The notes beneath the pieces are model-generated. The model saw nothing but the letters and a program-made list of their open reading frames with translations. It did not search any database and was not told where the DNA came from. From Undibacterium cyanobacteriorum (GTDB taxonomy: Bacteria; Pseudomonadota; Gammaproteobacteria; Burkholderiales; Burkholderiaceae_D): a DNA stretch of 64,000 bases. The stretch is taken from NCBI RefSeq assembly GCF_031326225.1, contig NZ_CP133720.1:3224001-3288000 (forward strand), in the 5' to 3' direction. A program made the translations under genes and the position numbers. Of this stretch, positions 27,012 through 36,150 are shown one piece after another. How positions within the stretch are numbered: position 1 is the first letter of the stretch; every line of letters begins with the position of its first letter.

Positions 27012-28898
27012 TCAAAACTGGAACGAACCAACATCGAGCACCAAACTACTGCCGCAAGCTGGTGTGACAGCTTCACGATTGCCGCTCGCAGTGGCTTGAT
27101 TACGCTCCCATACATTGGCAACCGCGCCACTCTTCATGAACTTAAATTGAATCGCTGTCGAAGGCGGCAACTGTATCGTGCGTGACCACGGTACGTTGGC
27201 ACCGCTACCCTGGATCGTCAACAAATTCACGCTACTAGGAGCCCAGTTACCAAGCTCAGCACGATTGCCGGCAACATATACATTCTGGCCAAACACTGTA
27301 TTGGCATTGCTGACACGGAAAGTGACTGGAACCGATGTACAAGTGTTGGTACCACCCTGTACTTTTTGGTTGATATGCAAGGCCACCGCAGGCACCAAAC
27401 TACCACCGTTCGCTGGGATACTCAGGCTAACGGTACCATTCGCAGCCACCGTAATTTTCTCACCAGTACAATCGGTTTTCGCTGCATTCAAAACACCCCG
27501 CACCACATTGCAATAAACGCCGGCGGGTAACAATGTTTGTAACGTTGCGTTCCATGCACTGAACTCATTGTTGAGCGCGACGAAGCCTTTCGCACCACGA
27601 TTGAAAGCGATCTGGTTCGCCGTGCCAGTGGTGAAATTATCGACGCCCTGTCCATTACTCACATTACGGAACGCCACCATATTGGAGATGTCGGACCAAC
27701 GATGCACAAAGTCCCAATCTTGATTGATTTTCGGGTTACCACTCGCATCGAAAGGGCTGGCGGTCGGTGCATCAGCATCTTTGTTGCTAAAGTTAAAGCC
27801 GGAATGCAACTGCACATCACCGTATGGCCATGCCAACATCAAGATATTCGCCAAATCGTAGCGCTTACTTCCGACCGTATCATTCGGTACCGCACCCGTC
27901 TTGTTGGCGACATTCATGGAATCGCCACTACGTTCTGTATCCCAGTTATTGACAAAGGCCGTCGCGCTGGCGGAACTCAAAAAGCCCCATGTGCCGCCCC
28001 AATTTCCTGGCGTCCCCATAATGGCGCGGATCTGCGAAATACTATTGCCATTTTCGTTGCGGAACATGGCTTTCATGGCATACGCATACTTAAACTCATT
28101 CACCGTACCAATGCTCAAGTAAGAATTACGATCGACATTACCGTCGGGGATAATTTCTTGCGTCACCCACAGCGACTCGCCCGCTAAACTGGTGTGTCCA
28201 ATGCCGTTGTAAATTGCTTGTAAATCGGCTTGCGCGATATGTTTTGCGGCATCGAAACGGAAACCATCCACACCCATATTGATCAAGCTCGTCAAATAGT
28301 TCTTGATCTGAGTTTGTACGTAGGCACTGCCTGTGTTCAGATCAGGCAAGCCAACCAAGCGACAGTTCGTAATGCTGTTGCGATTCCCTGGGCTGCCATA
28401 GTCGGCATCTTGTATCGCGCAATTGGCATGAAAATCAGATGCGCTAAAACGTGGATAGGTCAAACTCGAAGCACTAAAGCTCGCGCCGTTAGTCGCCGTG
28501 CCCGTCGCAGCTGAGAGATGATTGACAACCACGTCAACGTACACTCGCACACCCGCATTATGGCAAGCCGTAATCATGCTTTGAAACTCAGTGAGATTTC
28601 CCATTTTGCTGGTGAAGCTGGTGTAATCGACGGGCTGATAAATGTCATACCAATTCACGCCATTCATAGCTGCGGTTGGTGGCGATATTTGAACAGCTCC
28701 GAAACCTTGAGGTCCAAGCCAATTGGTACATTCCTTCGCGATATCTTTCCATTTCCAATGGAACATTTGCACCGAAGTGCCACGTGGATTCAGTACCGCT
28801 GCTTGCGCTGAGCTCACACTCAGCATGGGGACTAGCAGCATTACGCAGGCCGCGCCCAACATCACCCGCGACAGCCATTTTTTTGTCGTCAATTTCAT
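27012..28898 (-). CDS. Secreted alpha-amylase (GH13) with CBM20
   Basis: 628-aa extracellular amylase. Signal peptide of ~34 residues (cleavage after SSAQA). GH13 barrel: region I DVVVNH (122-127), region II GFRFDAAKH with nucleophile Asp216, acid/base Glu248 (VTQE), and region IV FVNNWD with Asp320, where the usual NHD reads NWD. The C-terminal ~100 residues form a starch-binding CBM20 domain (VTFRVSNANTVFGQNVYVAG, LGNW, WSRTIQLPPSTAIQFKFMK). It hydrolyses internal alpha-1,4 bonds of starch outside the cell. GGAAGAG precedes the ATG. A CpG-centred palindrome ~240 nt upstream may be a LacI-type operator. No other starch genes are visible. Confidence 0.92.
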   Translation of the reverse strand: MKLTTKKWLSRVMLGAACVMLLVPMLSVSSAQAAVLNPRGTSVQMFHWKWKDIAKECTNWLGPQGFGAVQISPPTAAMNGVNWYDIYQPVDYTSFTSKMGNLTEFQSMITACHNAGVRVYVDVVVNHLSAATGTATNGASFSASSLTYPRFSASDFHANCAIQDADYGSPGNRNSITNCRLVGLPDLNTGSAYVQTQIKNYLTSLINMGVDGFRFDAAKHIAQADLQAIYNGIGHTSLAGESLWVTQEIIPDGNVDRNSYLSIGTVNEFKYAYAMKAMFRNENGNSISQIRAIMGTPGNWGGTWGFLSSASATAFVNNWDTERSGDSMNVANKTGAVPNDTVGSKRYDLANILMLAWPYGDVQLHSGFNFSNKDADAPTASPFDASGNPKINQDWDFVHRWSDISNMVAFRNVSNGQGVDNFTTGTANQIAFNRGAKGFVALNNEFSAWNATLQTLLPAGVYCNVVRGVLNAAKTDCTGEKITVAANGTVSLSIPANGGSLVPAVALHINQKVQGGTNTCTSVPVTFRVSNANTVFGQNVYVAGNRAELGNWAPSSVNLLTIQGSGANVPWSRTIQLPPSTAIQFKFMKSGAVANVWERNQATASGNREAVTPACGSSLVLDVGSFQF

Positions 28899-29465
28899 TT
28901 TGTCTCTTCCAGTAAAGTTTGGTCGTGCTTACCGGGATCGGCGCACTCTTTTTGCGGTCGAACTATCTTGTTCGTACCGTACTCGTTCTACCTCGATGTG
29001 CGATTCTTGAGATCGCGTTCACCCCAACTCAAATACAGCCTTGCACGATGGGCTCACTGCATTTGCACCTAGACACTAAGACGGTAGTATTAAGCCTAGG
29101 TTGATTTGTATACTAGAGTAGCTTCGCTACAAACCAAAGCGCTTTGATTCATAAGTCGAGAATTCTGTGGCGCAAAGAAAACAAAATAAAGATCTGATTT
29201 CTTAAATATATTCAACAACTTAAAAAGTTTTCAGATTCCAACAATGAATTGAAAACAAACAGCCAAAAGTTGCCATCAATTAAGTAGTTTGACTACATAT
29301 TTTATCGAACGTGAAGATCTAAAGGCTTCCAACAGCTTTAGCTCGATCCATGCATTTGCCGCTGGTTGAGCGCCGTCACTAGGTGTCGGTGTTCCATCCC
29401 TTCTTGCCGAACTCCTCCGACAATTCATTTCATAATGCAGCGCATCCTTTTGATGGAGCATCAAC
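28899..29465. other. Gene-free interval, 567 nt, amylase promoter region
   Basis: Contains the putative operator at 29135-29146 and a small hairpin GTAGC-TTC-GCTAC (29118-29130). From about 29150 to 29290 the DNA is AT-rich. Leftward TATACA at about 29106-29111 is a possible -10 of the amylase gene. No credible ORF. Confidence 0.5.
29135..29146. promoter_or_regulatory. CpG-centred palindrome, possible LacI-type operator
   Basis: CAAAGCGCTTTG is a perfect 12-bp palindrome with a central CG, the form typical of LacI-family sugar regulators. It lies upstream of the leftward amylase gene and close to a possible -10 (TATACA). No LacI gene is in the window. Confidence 0.45.
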
Positions 29466-29915
29466 ATGCAGGCCTTATCTAACTTAGTCGCGAACTTCCC
29501 CTACCTCAGCGTACGCCAAAGTTACTTTCTATTTCGTGTAGGTTTAGCAGGACTTTTCATGGCGCATGCCAGCATGCGATTTTTCGAAGCCAATTACTTC
29601 CACGACTTCGGCACCTTCCTCGCGCAAAGAAATGTGCCTTTCGCCTACTTCGTCCCGTATCTCGCCACCGCAATTGAAATGATTGGCGGACCACTTCTGA
29701 TATGGAATAAATGTGCGAAATGGGTCGCCCTCTGTTTCTTCGGCATCAGCCTCGGCGGCATCATCATTATTCACATTCCCTTAGGCTGGTTCGTCGGGGA
29801 ATGGGGAACTGGCGGCTGCGAATACAGTGCCGCTTTATGCTTGATGTGTTTGATGGTGGCTTCGATTGATCGCGCCTTACAGGACAATCCTGATTTTTTG
29901 AAGTCGTCTCGTTAG
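29466..29915 (+). CDS. DoxX family membrane protein
   Basis: 149-aa inner-membrane protein with four hydrophobic segments (about residues 20-36, 60-78, 84-103 and 118-135). The motif GLAGLFMAHASMRFF in the first segment and the LATAIEMIGGPLLI region fit the DoxX family, poorly characterised membrane proteins often linked to redox or stress. GGAG precedes the ATG. It is convergent with the MocR gene. Confidence 0.82.
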   Translation: MQALSNLVANFPYLSVRQSYFLFRVGLAGLFMAHASMRFFEANYFHDFGTFLAQRNVPFAYFVPYLATAIEMIGGPLLIWNKCAKWVALCFFGISLGGIIIIHIPLGWFVGEWGTGGCEYSAALCLMCLMVASIDRALQDNPDFLKSSR

Positions 29916-29982
29916 TCGATCTCAATACCTCAGCGCACGAGGATCAGCCGTAATTCATGGTGATACCTAAAAAAGGATCTCA

Positions 29983-31461
29983 TTAAAACAAGTCCACCAA
30001 CGCTCTCACTTTCGCTCGCATTTGATCAGCGGGTATTTGCGCATAACCAAGCATCAATCCCCGCCACGCACTGTGACGGCGCCCCACAGCGAGCTTGCTG
30101 AGTGCGGGCACCACAAGGCCCGCTCGCAAAGCACGCTCACTGATATCAAGGTCACTACGCATGCCATGCTGCCCTTCGACAAAACGTAATGCCAAATGCA
30201 TGCCCGCAGTATCGCCATGCACTTCGATATCCTCTGGCAAATAGTCTTCCAATGCCTGTACCAAGGCATCACGGCGCTCTCGATAAAGACGGCGCATGCG
30301 TCGCACATGCTGAGCGAAATGGCCTTCTGAAACGAAACGCGCCAAGGCTTTTTGCTCAATCGCGCGGCCTCGCAAAAAAGCACGTTGAAAATGCAAGCGC
30401 AAAGCGGAGGTCAGATTTTGCGGAACGATCATATACGCCACTCGTATCGCCGGAAAGAGCGTCTTACTAAAGGTCCCCAGATACAAGACGGGCGCATCTG
30501 AAATCAGGCCTTGCATGGCAGGCAGTGGCGGGCCTTCGTGACGAAATTCGCTGTCGTAATCATCTTCAATGATCAAGCTTTGATGTTGCTTTGCTTGCCG
30601 CAATAGGTCCAGCCGCCGCGCGACGCTCATCACTTTCCCGGTCGGATATTGATGCGAAGGCGTGACGTAAATCAGTTTCGGCTGATGTTGACTCCAGTCC
30701 TGCGCCCGTGGCGCCATACCCTCATCATCCACCTCAATGCCTATCATCTTCAACTGCGCCGCTTTCAGCGCCAATTGCGCACCAACGTAGCCAGGATTTT
30801 CTATCCAAACTTTGTCGCCAGCGTCCGCAAATACGCGGGCACACAGATCCAAACTGCTTTGCGTTCCGTCAGTGATAAAAACCTGCTCCGCGTCACAGAT
30901 CACACCACGAGAAGCGCGTAGGTAGTCAGCAATGGCGATTCTTAAAGTCGTTTCACCGCACGCTTCTCCATACGCTAAATCACGCGGTGTGCAGCGACGC
31001 CATTCTTGCTCCAAAAGACGTCGCCACCGTAGCGTAGAAAAGGTATCCACCGCTGGTATGCCAGGCGCGAATGCGCCGCTCAGTTCGGCAGGCACCGGCA
31101 AGTCGATCAAACTTTCAGCGCGTTTTGATAAAGATCCCACCGCCTTATCTGGATCATGGCTCACTAGATTTTTATCGAGCATGACGCCAATATCATTCAC
31201 CACACTACCTTGGCGATTCGCGTTGACAAAACCTTCACTGAGCAATTGTTCATAGGCGTACACCACAGTATTGCGTGCTATGCCAAGCTCCAAGGCTAAG
31301 TTTCTGGAGGAAGCCAGCTTACTCCCGGCGGGCAATAAGCCGGTTTGTATTGATTGGCGTAGGAAAGCATGTAACTGGCGTTGTGTACTCCATTTCTCGC
31401 CCTCGCCTTTTCGACGCTTACCTTCTTGCAGATATCGATGCCACGCAACTTGAAAATCCAT
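29983..31461 (-). CDS. MocR/PdxR-type regulator (GntR HTH plus aminotransferase domain)
   Basis: 492-aa transcription factor. The N-terminus has a GntR winged helix-turn-helix (LPAGSKLASSRNLALELGIARNTVVYAYEQL), then a linker, then a type I aminotransferase-like domain that binds pyridoxal phosphate; the SIIEDDYDSEFRHEG and LGTFSKTLFPAIRVAYMI segments contain the expected Asp/Tyr and the Schiff-base Lys (SK). These regulators usually control a divergent gene of B6 or GABA metabolism. Here the divergent gene is a pyridoxamine-phosphate-oxidase-fold protein 163 nt away. AGGA lies before the ATG. Confidence 0.92.
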   Translation of the reverse strand: MDFQVAWHRYLQEGKRRKGEGEKWSTQRQLHAFLRQSIQTGLLPAGSKLASSRNLALELGIARNTVVYAYEQLLSEGFVNANRQGSVVNDIGVMLDKNLVSHDPDKAVGSLSKRAESLIDLPVPAELSGAFAPGIPAVDTFSTLRWRRLLEQEWRRCTPRDLAYGEACGETTLRIAIADYLRASRGVICDAEQVFITDGTQSSLDLCARVFADAGDKVWIENPGYVGAQLALKAAQLKMIGIEVDDEGMAPRAQDWSQHQPKLIYVTPSHQYPTGKVMSVARRLDLLRQAKQHQSLIIEDDYDSEFRHEGPPLPAMQGLISDAPVLYLGTFSKTLFPAIRVAYMIVPQNLTSALRLHFQRAFLRGRAIEQKALARFVSEGHFAQHVRRMRRLYRERRDALVQALEDYLPEDIEVHGDTAGMHLALRFVEGQHGMRSDLDISERALRAGLVVPALSKLAVGRRHSAWRGLMLGYAQIPADQMRAKVRALVDLF

Positions 31462-31481
31462 TTCGTAGTCCTAAAAAATAT

Positions 31482-31494
31482 ATCCATTTTGGAT
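31482..31494. promoter_or_regulatory. Inverted repeat between the MocR gene and its divergent partner
   Basis: ATCCA-TTT-TGGAT is a perfect 5-bp inverted repeat 21 nt upstream of the MocR start, within the 163-nt divergent promoter region. It is a candidate operator for autoregulation. Confidence 0.4.
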
Positions 31495-31624
31495 CTTGTT
31501 TTAGAACCAGCATAACATTACAGTGAGCGCTACTGCAATAGAAGCTTCACCCCATGAATTGGGATGAATTGCCACGACTAGCCAAGATTAACCACCATTA
31601 ATTTTTCTGTAGAAAGACCGTACG

Positions 31625-32326
31625 ATGAGCACAGATGTAGAACCAGTCAATCAAGACCAGGAAAACTCGACTACGAAGGAGTCAACACAAAATCAGGCTC
31701 AGAGTCGGACGCAAATTCGACGTATCCCCAAAAATGCACGTACTGAAAAAGAATTTCTCTACCAGGTGATCGACAGCGCTTATGTATGCCATGTTGCTTT
31801 CCAAGACGAACACGGCACTCATTGCATCCCCACTGCATGTTGGCGCGAACATAACCATCTGTACATCCACGGGGCGAACGCTAGTCGCATGATGAAGCAA
31901 CTTCAAAAAGGAATTCAGGCTTGCGTCACGATTACTCACATTGACGGCATAGTGCTGGCACGCGCCGCATTCAATCATTCGATGAATTACCGCTCCGCCA
32001 TGATTTACGGCAGTTTTGAGGTGGTTCCAAGTGAACAAAAAGCCGCCTCGTTGGCGCACTTTCTCGAATCTTTAGTACCTGGTCGACAAGCACAAGTGAG
32101 AGCGGGTAACTTCGCAGAACTCGCGGGCACCACGGTATTACGCATCGCATTAGATGAGACGATGTGTAAGACCCGCAGTGGCGGCCCCAATGACGATGAC
32201 GAAGATATGGATCTCCCAGTATGGGCCGGAGTTCTTCCCTTGCAGCTTAGCAAAGGCGAGCCCGTCCTTGACCCATCCAGCAAAGTACAAACCGCAACAC
32301 ACGTCGACGCTTGGCTTGCCAGCTAA
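31625..32326 (+). CDS. Pyridoxamine 5'-phosphate oxidase-fold flavin protein
   Basis: 233 aa. After a ~35-residue Gln/Ser/Thr-rich N-terminal tail comes a split-barrel flavin-binding domain (EFLYQVIDSAYVCHVAFQDE, IPTACWREHNHLYIHGANAS, NYRSAMIYGSFEVV). It matches the family of FMN-binding pyridoxamine phosphate oxidase-like proteins, many with unknown substrate. It is probably controlled by the divergent MocR regulator, whose cofactor is also a B6 vitamer, which supports a B6 or amino-acid link. Confidence 0.85.
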   Translation: MSTDVEPVNQDQENSTTKESTQNQAQSRTQIRRIPKNARTEKEFLYQVIDSAYVCHVAFQDEHGTHCIPTACWREHNHLYIHGANASRMMKQLQKGIQACVTITHIDGIVLARAAFNHSMNYRSAMIYGSFEVVPSEQKAASLAHFLESLVPGRQAQVRAGNFAELAGTTVLRIALDETMCKTRSGGPNDDDEDMDLPVWAGVLPLQLSKGEPVLDPSSKVQTATHVDAWLAS

Positions 32327-32428
32327 AACCGATTACATCTCATCAGTTCTGGTCCGGTTGATGCCACAGATGTGAGCAGCGCGCAGTGTGCGGCGTGCAT
32401 CCTTAACTGAGGTAAAATGCAGCAATCT

Positions 32429-32449
32429 TTCCCTGCTCGCCGCAGGGAA
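32429..32449. promoter_or_regulatory. Hairpin upstream of the YeeE/YedE pair
   Basis: A perfect 8-bp stem TTCCCTGC/GCAGGGAA with a 5-nt loop lies between the flavin protein and the transporter pair. It has no T-run, so it may be an mRNA structure or operator rather than a terminator. Confidence 0.4.
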
Positions 32450-32526
32450 GAATTATTAAATGTGCTAGGCAATGCCACAATCAAGCATGTCGCACCTATT
32501 TCAACTGCTCACACCTTGACCATTAC

Positions 32527-32985
32527 ATGTTGCAGATCGATTGGACACACTTTACGCCTGTCAGCGCCCTCATTGGAGGTCTTTGCATAGGCTTAGCCAG
32601 CATCTTACTGATGGCGTATTTAGGCCGCATTGCTGGCATCACTGGCATCATCGCGGAAGCCTGCAAAGCCCCTTATCGCGCATCGACCTGGCGCTACGCA
32701 TTTATGCTGGGGCTTGCACTGGCAGCCCCGATTTACGCTTGGTTCCTACCAGCACTGCCATTTTTGCCACTCGAGAATGTGAGTCTGGATATTTCTTGGA
32801 CTCAATGCATCATCGCTGGCCTCATCGTTGGCTTTGGTTCGCGCTTGGGTAGTGGCTGCACGTCTGGCCATGGCGTGTGCGGCATTTCACGGGGCTCGCT
32901 CCGTTCCATCGTCGCCACGGTGCTGTTTATGACGAGCGCTTTCATCACGGTCTTCGTGCTGCGTCATCTTCTCCACTTGAGCTAA
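32527..32985 (+). CDS. YeeE/YedE family transporter subunit
   Basis: 152-aa membrane protein with about four hydrophobic segments. The motif GSRLGSGCTSGHGVCGISRGS with conserved cysteines is the hallmark of the YeeE/YedE (Sulf_transp) family, which includes thiosulfate importers. Short single-motif members such as this work in pairs. The next gene, 9 nt downstream, is the partner. It probably brings a sulfur compound into the cell. The start has no strong Shine-Dalgarno. Confidence 0.88.
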   Translation: MLQIDWTHFTPVSALIGGLCIGLASILLMAYLGRIAGITGIIAEACKAPYRASTWRYAFMLGLALAAPIYAWFLPALPFLPLENVSLDISWTQCIIAGLIVGFGSRLGSGCTSGHGVCGISRGSLRSIVATVLFMTSAFITVFVLRHLLHLS

Positions 32986-32994
32986 AGGACCGTC

Positions 32995-33408
32995 ATGAAA
33001 CTGATTTTTTCTTTTTTGCTCGGTCTACTATTTGGATTTGGCTTAATCGTCGCCGACATGGCAAACCCGAGCAAGGTTGTAAACTTCTTGGACCTCGCCG
33101 GCCAATGGGATCCATCGTTGGCTTTTGTGATGATGGGTGCCATTGGTATCGCTTGCATCCCGTTTTATGTATTACGTCGACGCGCGACTAGCTGGAGCGG
33201 CGAGCCCATGCAATGGCCACTCTTGAAAATGATCGATCGCCGCTTGATACTCGGCAGTTTGTTGTTTGGCCTCGGTTGGGGGCTCGCTGGTATTTGCCCT
33301 GGGCCTGCTTTGGTTTTGCTCGGCTATGGCAGCGCGAAGGGTTTTGCGTTCGTCGGCGCGATGCTGGTCGGCATCATCGCCTGCGATCGTTGCGCTCCAA
33401 AGACCTAG
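32995..33408 (+). CDS. YeeE/YedE-type partner subunit (DUF6691-like)
   Basis: 137-aa membrane protein with about four segments and the family motif GLAGICPGPALVLLG; FGFGLIVADMANPSKVVNFLD is typical of the second subunit of two-gene YeeE/YedE transporters (PmpA/PmpB type). It starts 9 nt after the first subunit with AAAGGA upstream, so both are cotranscribed. A terminator follows within 10 nt of the stop. Confidence 0.87.
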   Translation: MKLIFSFLLGLLFGFGLIVADMANPSKVVNFLDLAGQWDPSLAFVMMGAIGIACIPFYVLRRRATSWSGEPMQWPLLKMIDRRLILGSLLFGLGWGLAGICPGPALVLLGYGSAKGFAFVGAMLVGIIACDRCAPKT

Positions 33409-33415
33409 TGATATG

Positions 33416-33452
33416 GCCTCGACTGATGCGGATGGAAGTCGAGGCTTTCTCC
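33416..33452 (+). terminator. Terminator of the YeeE/YedE operon
   Basis: A 9-bp stem GCCTCGACT (33416-33424 with 33437-33445) is followed by TTTCTCCTTTTT. It ends the transporter pair just before the convergent hydrolase gene. Confidence 0.82.
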
Positions 33453-33456
33453 TTTT

Positions 33457-34314
33457 TCACACCACCCAATTAAACACCATTTCTTGCTTGACGCGTGCCT
33501 TGTCAAACTGAGGCACGATGTCATGCCAAGTAACGATGCGCAATTCACCGGTCGCTTCCTCTACTAGAGCAGACAAACTTTCAACCCAGTCGCCATCGTT
33601 ACAATACAAGATGCCGTTGATGTCGCGAATTTCTGGCTTGTGGATGTGCCCACAAATCACGCCATCGAGTCCTTGCTTACGTGCCTCCGCCGCCAATGCC
33701 TCTTCAAATTGCGTGATGTACGAAACGGCGTTCTTCACCTTGGCTTTAATGTACTGCGAGAGTGACCAATACGGTAGGCCAAGTTTGACACGCCAGTGAT
33801 TGAAAACCTGATTCAACTTGAGGATCACGCTGTACAAACTATCACCCAGATACGCCAACCATTTCGCGCAAGCGATCACACCATCGAATCGATCACCGTG
33901 CAACACCAATAAGCGCTTACCATCCGCCGTGGTGTGCACTAATTCATCACGAACTTTGATGCCGCCAAAATCTAAAGCAATGAATTGCCTTGCCGCCTCG
34001 TCATGGTTGCCCGGCACGAAGATGACATTGGTGCCTTTCTTGGCCTTCTTCAACAGCGCTTGGACGATATTGTTATGGGTTTGATCCCAAAACCAACGTC
34101 GTTTCAATTGCCAACCATCGACAATATCGCCCACCAAGTACAAGGTATCTGACTCAGTCGCTTTCAAAAACTCCAGAAGTCTTTGCGCTTGGCAACCACT
34201 GGTACCCAAATGCAGATCAGAAATCCAAATCGTCCGGAAGCGTATGACATCTTTCTTGTTCGATTTCATATGTTTTTTACTTCCCAAACTCAGGAACTGA
34301 TCGGCTGGTTTCAT
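33457..34314 (-). CDS. UDP-2,3-diacylglucosamine diphosphatase-like metallophosphoesterase
   Basis: 285-aa calcineurin-type phosphoesterase. The metal-binding motifs are intact: SDLHLG, GDIVDGWQ, GNHDE, LHGDRFD and GHIHKPE. Family members act as LpxH-like hydrolases of lipid A synthesis at the inner membrane. The gene overlaps the stop of the OlsB-like gene by 4 nt (ATGA), so the two are coupled; a lipid role for the pair is likely. Length is somewhat longer than E. coli LpxH (240 aa), matching the LpxH2-like group. An internal ATG 15 codons in is an alternative start. Confidence 0.85.
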   Translation of the reverse strand: MKPADQFLSLGSKKHMKSNKKDVIRFRTIWISDLHLGTSGCQAQRLLEFLKATESDTLYLVGDIVDGWQLKRRWFWDQTHNNIVQALLKKAKKGTNVIFVPGNHDEAARQFIALDFGGIKVRDELVHTTADGKRLLVLHGDRFDGVIACAKWLAYLGDSLYSVILKLNQVFNHWRVKLGLPYWSLSQYIKAKVKNAVSYITQFEEALAAEARKQGLDGVICGHIHKPEIRDINGILYCNDGDWVESLSALVEEATGELRIVTWHDIVPQFDKARVKQEMVFNWVV

Positions 34315-35078
34315 GATGCTAAGTCCTCGGTGCCGTAGTGTTTAGCGTAGCGATTATCGAGATTGGCAATCGGTAGCATCACAAACAAATCAGCGCTATG
34401 AAAATCAGGGTCCCAGGCTGGTTCGCCACAGATCCAAGCACCCGCTCGCAAATAGCCTTTCAACAAAGGAGGAATGCGCGCGGCATGGCCTTCATCGAGA
34501 TTCTCAATCGGGAATGGCAAATGCGGTGTCACGCGATATTCGAGCGGTGACAATTCATGGTCTTGAAAACCGCGATAAATTGCTGCGGCATTATGGCCGC
34601 CATCCGCCAAACTAATACTCGCGCAGCCGATCAAATGACTGCAACGTTCACGGCGCATGTACGCCGCCAAGCCAGCCCATAACATCATGATCACGGCGCC
34701 ACTGCGATAATCGGGATGAATGCAGGCGCGTCCTGCTTCCGCCAGGCCGGAACGGAGCGGCTCAAGACGTGATAAATCAAATTCGCTCTCTGAGTAATAT
34801 TTACCGAGTTGACGCGCCGCATTGGGCCCCAAGATACGATACGTTCCGACCACTTTTAAGGTCTTGGTATCGCGCACAATTAAGTGGTCGCAATAATCAT
34901 CAAACTCGTCTTTGTCCAAGCCTTCGGAATTAGCTAAGGCCGTCAAGCCCATCGCTTCGATGAAGACTTTGTAACGCAGTTTCTGCACTTCCTTGACTTC
35001 TTTTTTTGTGCTCGCAAGACTCAAACTCAGTTTAGAAAAACTAGGACTCGCGTCACTCGGGATGGTCAGCACTCGCAT
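34311..35078 (-). CDS. olsB: OlsB-like N-acyltransferase (GNAT fold)
   Basis: 255-aa acyl-ACP-dependent transferase of the ornithine-lipid type. The segments RYKVFIEAMG, DYCDHLIVRD, GTYRILGP and LAEAGRACIHPDYRSGAVIMMLWAGLAAYM match L-ornithine N-alpha-acyltransferase (first step: 3-hydroxyacyl-ACP plus ornithine gives lyso-ornithine lipid). No OlsA gene is in the window. AAGGAG at 8-nt spacing fixes the start. Translation is coupled to the LpxH-like gene by a 4-nt overlap. Confidence 0.8.
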   Translation of the reverse strand: MRVLTIPSDASPSFSKLSLSLASTKKEVKEVQKLRYKVFIEAMGLTALANSEGLDKDEFDDYCDHLIVRDTKTLKVVGTYRILGPNAARQLGKYYSESEFDLSRLEPLRSGLAEAGRACIHPDYRSGAVIMMLWAGLAAYMRRERCSHLIGCASISLADGGHNAAAIYRGFQDHELSPLEYRVTPHLPFPIENLDEGHAARIPPLLKGYLRAGAWICGEPAWDPDFHSADLFVMLPIANLDNRYAKHYGTEDLAS

Positions 35079-35394
35079 GCTTAGGGCTCCTTATTGCCTG
35101 ACAGATCAATCATCTTTGAAACGATTTGAGTAGTGTTGACGCCCTTGAACATTCGGACATCTCCGAGTTACAAAGACCTTCAACACCTAGATTGGCGCTC
35201 AGAATAAAGAGTGAATGCGACACCGCGATGACAGTTTGATGTCGGTTTCATGACATGGCCACAGTCACATAAAAGACGACGACCGTGCCTTACTCGCCAC
35301 AATCGCGGCGATTATTTTCCCAGCAGGAAATTTTCCTGCATAATGCCCGAATCGTGCATATCCACATTTCTAATAACAAGACAAAGGAGCCCCC
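35079..35394. other. Gene-free interval, 316 nt
   Basis: Divergent promoter region between the OlsB-like operon and marC. It contains the palindrome listed at 35323-35339 and a CATAAT -10-like box at 35339-35344. Otherwise nothing is visible. Confidence 0.45.
35323..35339. promoter_or_regulatory. 17-bp palindrome in the marC promoter region
   Basis: GCAGGAAA-T-TTTCCTGC is a perfect 8-bp inverted repeat with a single central base. It directly precedes CATAAT, so a regulator bound here would overlap the -35 position of a rightward promoter of marC. Confidence 0.45.
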
Positions 35395-36066
35395 ATGAGT
35401 ATTGCCCTCTCAGTGTTCGTCAAAGCACTGATCGTCGTACCAGTCACTTTGCTGCCGATTTTGAATCCCATCGCCGTCGCCCCGATTTTCCTGTCGATGA
35501 CAGGACCGATGGATCAAGTCATGGCGAATCGCTTAGCGAAGCGAATCGCCTTTAACTGTTTCTTTTTATTGATGGGAGCGGTCTTCGTCGGCTCCTATGT
35601 ATTGGATTTCTTCGGCATTTCTCTACCGATTGTGCGAGTCGCAGGCGGTATTGTGGTGGGTATGGCGGGTTGGAAACTATTGAATGATCAAGGGCAAGAC
35701 AAACTGCGTACTTCCGTCGCCGCCTCGGCCAGCAACTGGACCAAAGAAGAGTTGCGACGCCACAGCTTCTTCCCTTTCAGTTTTCCACTCACGGTGGGAC
35801 CTGGCGCGATCGCCACTTCAATCACGCTTGGCGCGCAATTGCCTGCTAAACCAGTCGATTGGCTCATCACTGGACTCGCCGCCACCATCGGCGTTTTTAT
35901 CACCACCGTTGCCATCTATTTGTCGTACCGCTTTGCACGAAATCTTGAAAATTTCCTCGGCGATGTTGGCTCGACCGTGCTGATGCGTTTATCCGCCTTC
36001 ATCTTGCTGTGCATTGGGATTGAGATCGGCTGGACAGGTGTCTCAGCTTTGATTGAGGAATTGTGA
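35395..36066 (+). CDS. MarC family integral membrane protein (UPF0056)
   Basis: 223-aa inner-membrane protein with six predicted segments. The pattern LPILNPIAVAPIFLSMT near the start and FFPFSFPLTVGPGAIATSITLG in the middle are the two repeated signature regions of MarC. The family was once linked to multidrug resistance, but its transport function is unproven. AAAGGAG precedes the ATG. A bidirectional terminator follows ~85 nt after the stop. Confidence 0.9.
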   Translation: MSIALSVFVKALIVVPVTLLPILNPIAVAPIFLSMTGPMDQVMANRLAKRIAFNCFFLLMGAVFVGSYVLDFFGISLPIVRVAGGIVVGMAGWKLLNDQGQDKLRTSVAASASNWTKEELRRHSFFPFSFPLTVGPGAIATSITLGAQLPAKPVDWLITGLAATIGVFITTVAIYLSYRFARNLENFLGDVGSTVLMRLSAFILLCIGIEIGWTGVSALIEEL

Positions 36067-36150
36067 TTGAAGTCAGCTGCAAAGGCGTTTGCGTGATGTC
36101 TCAATGATATGATGGTGTCGTAACACATTTTCCGAATCTCAAACCTAAAA

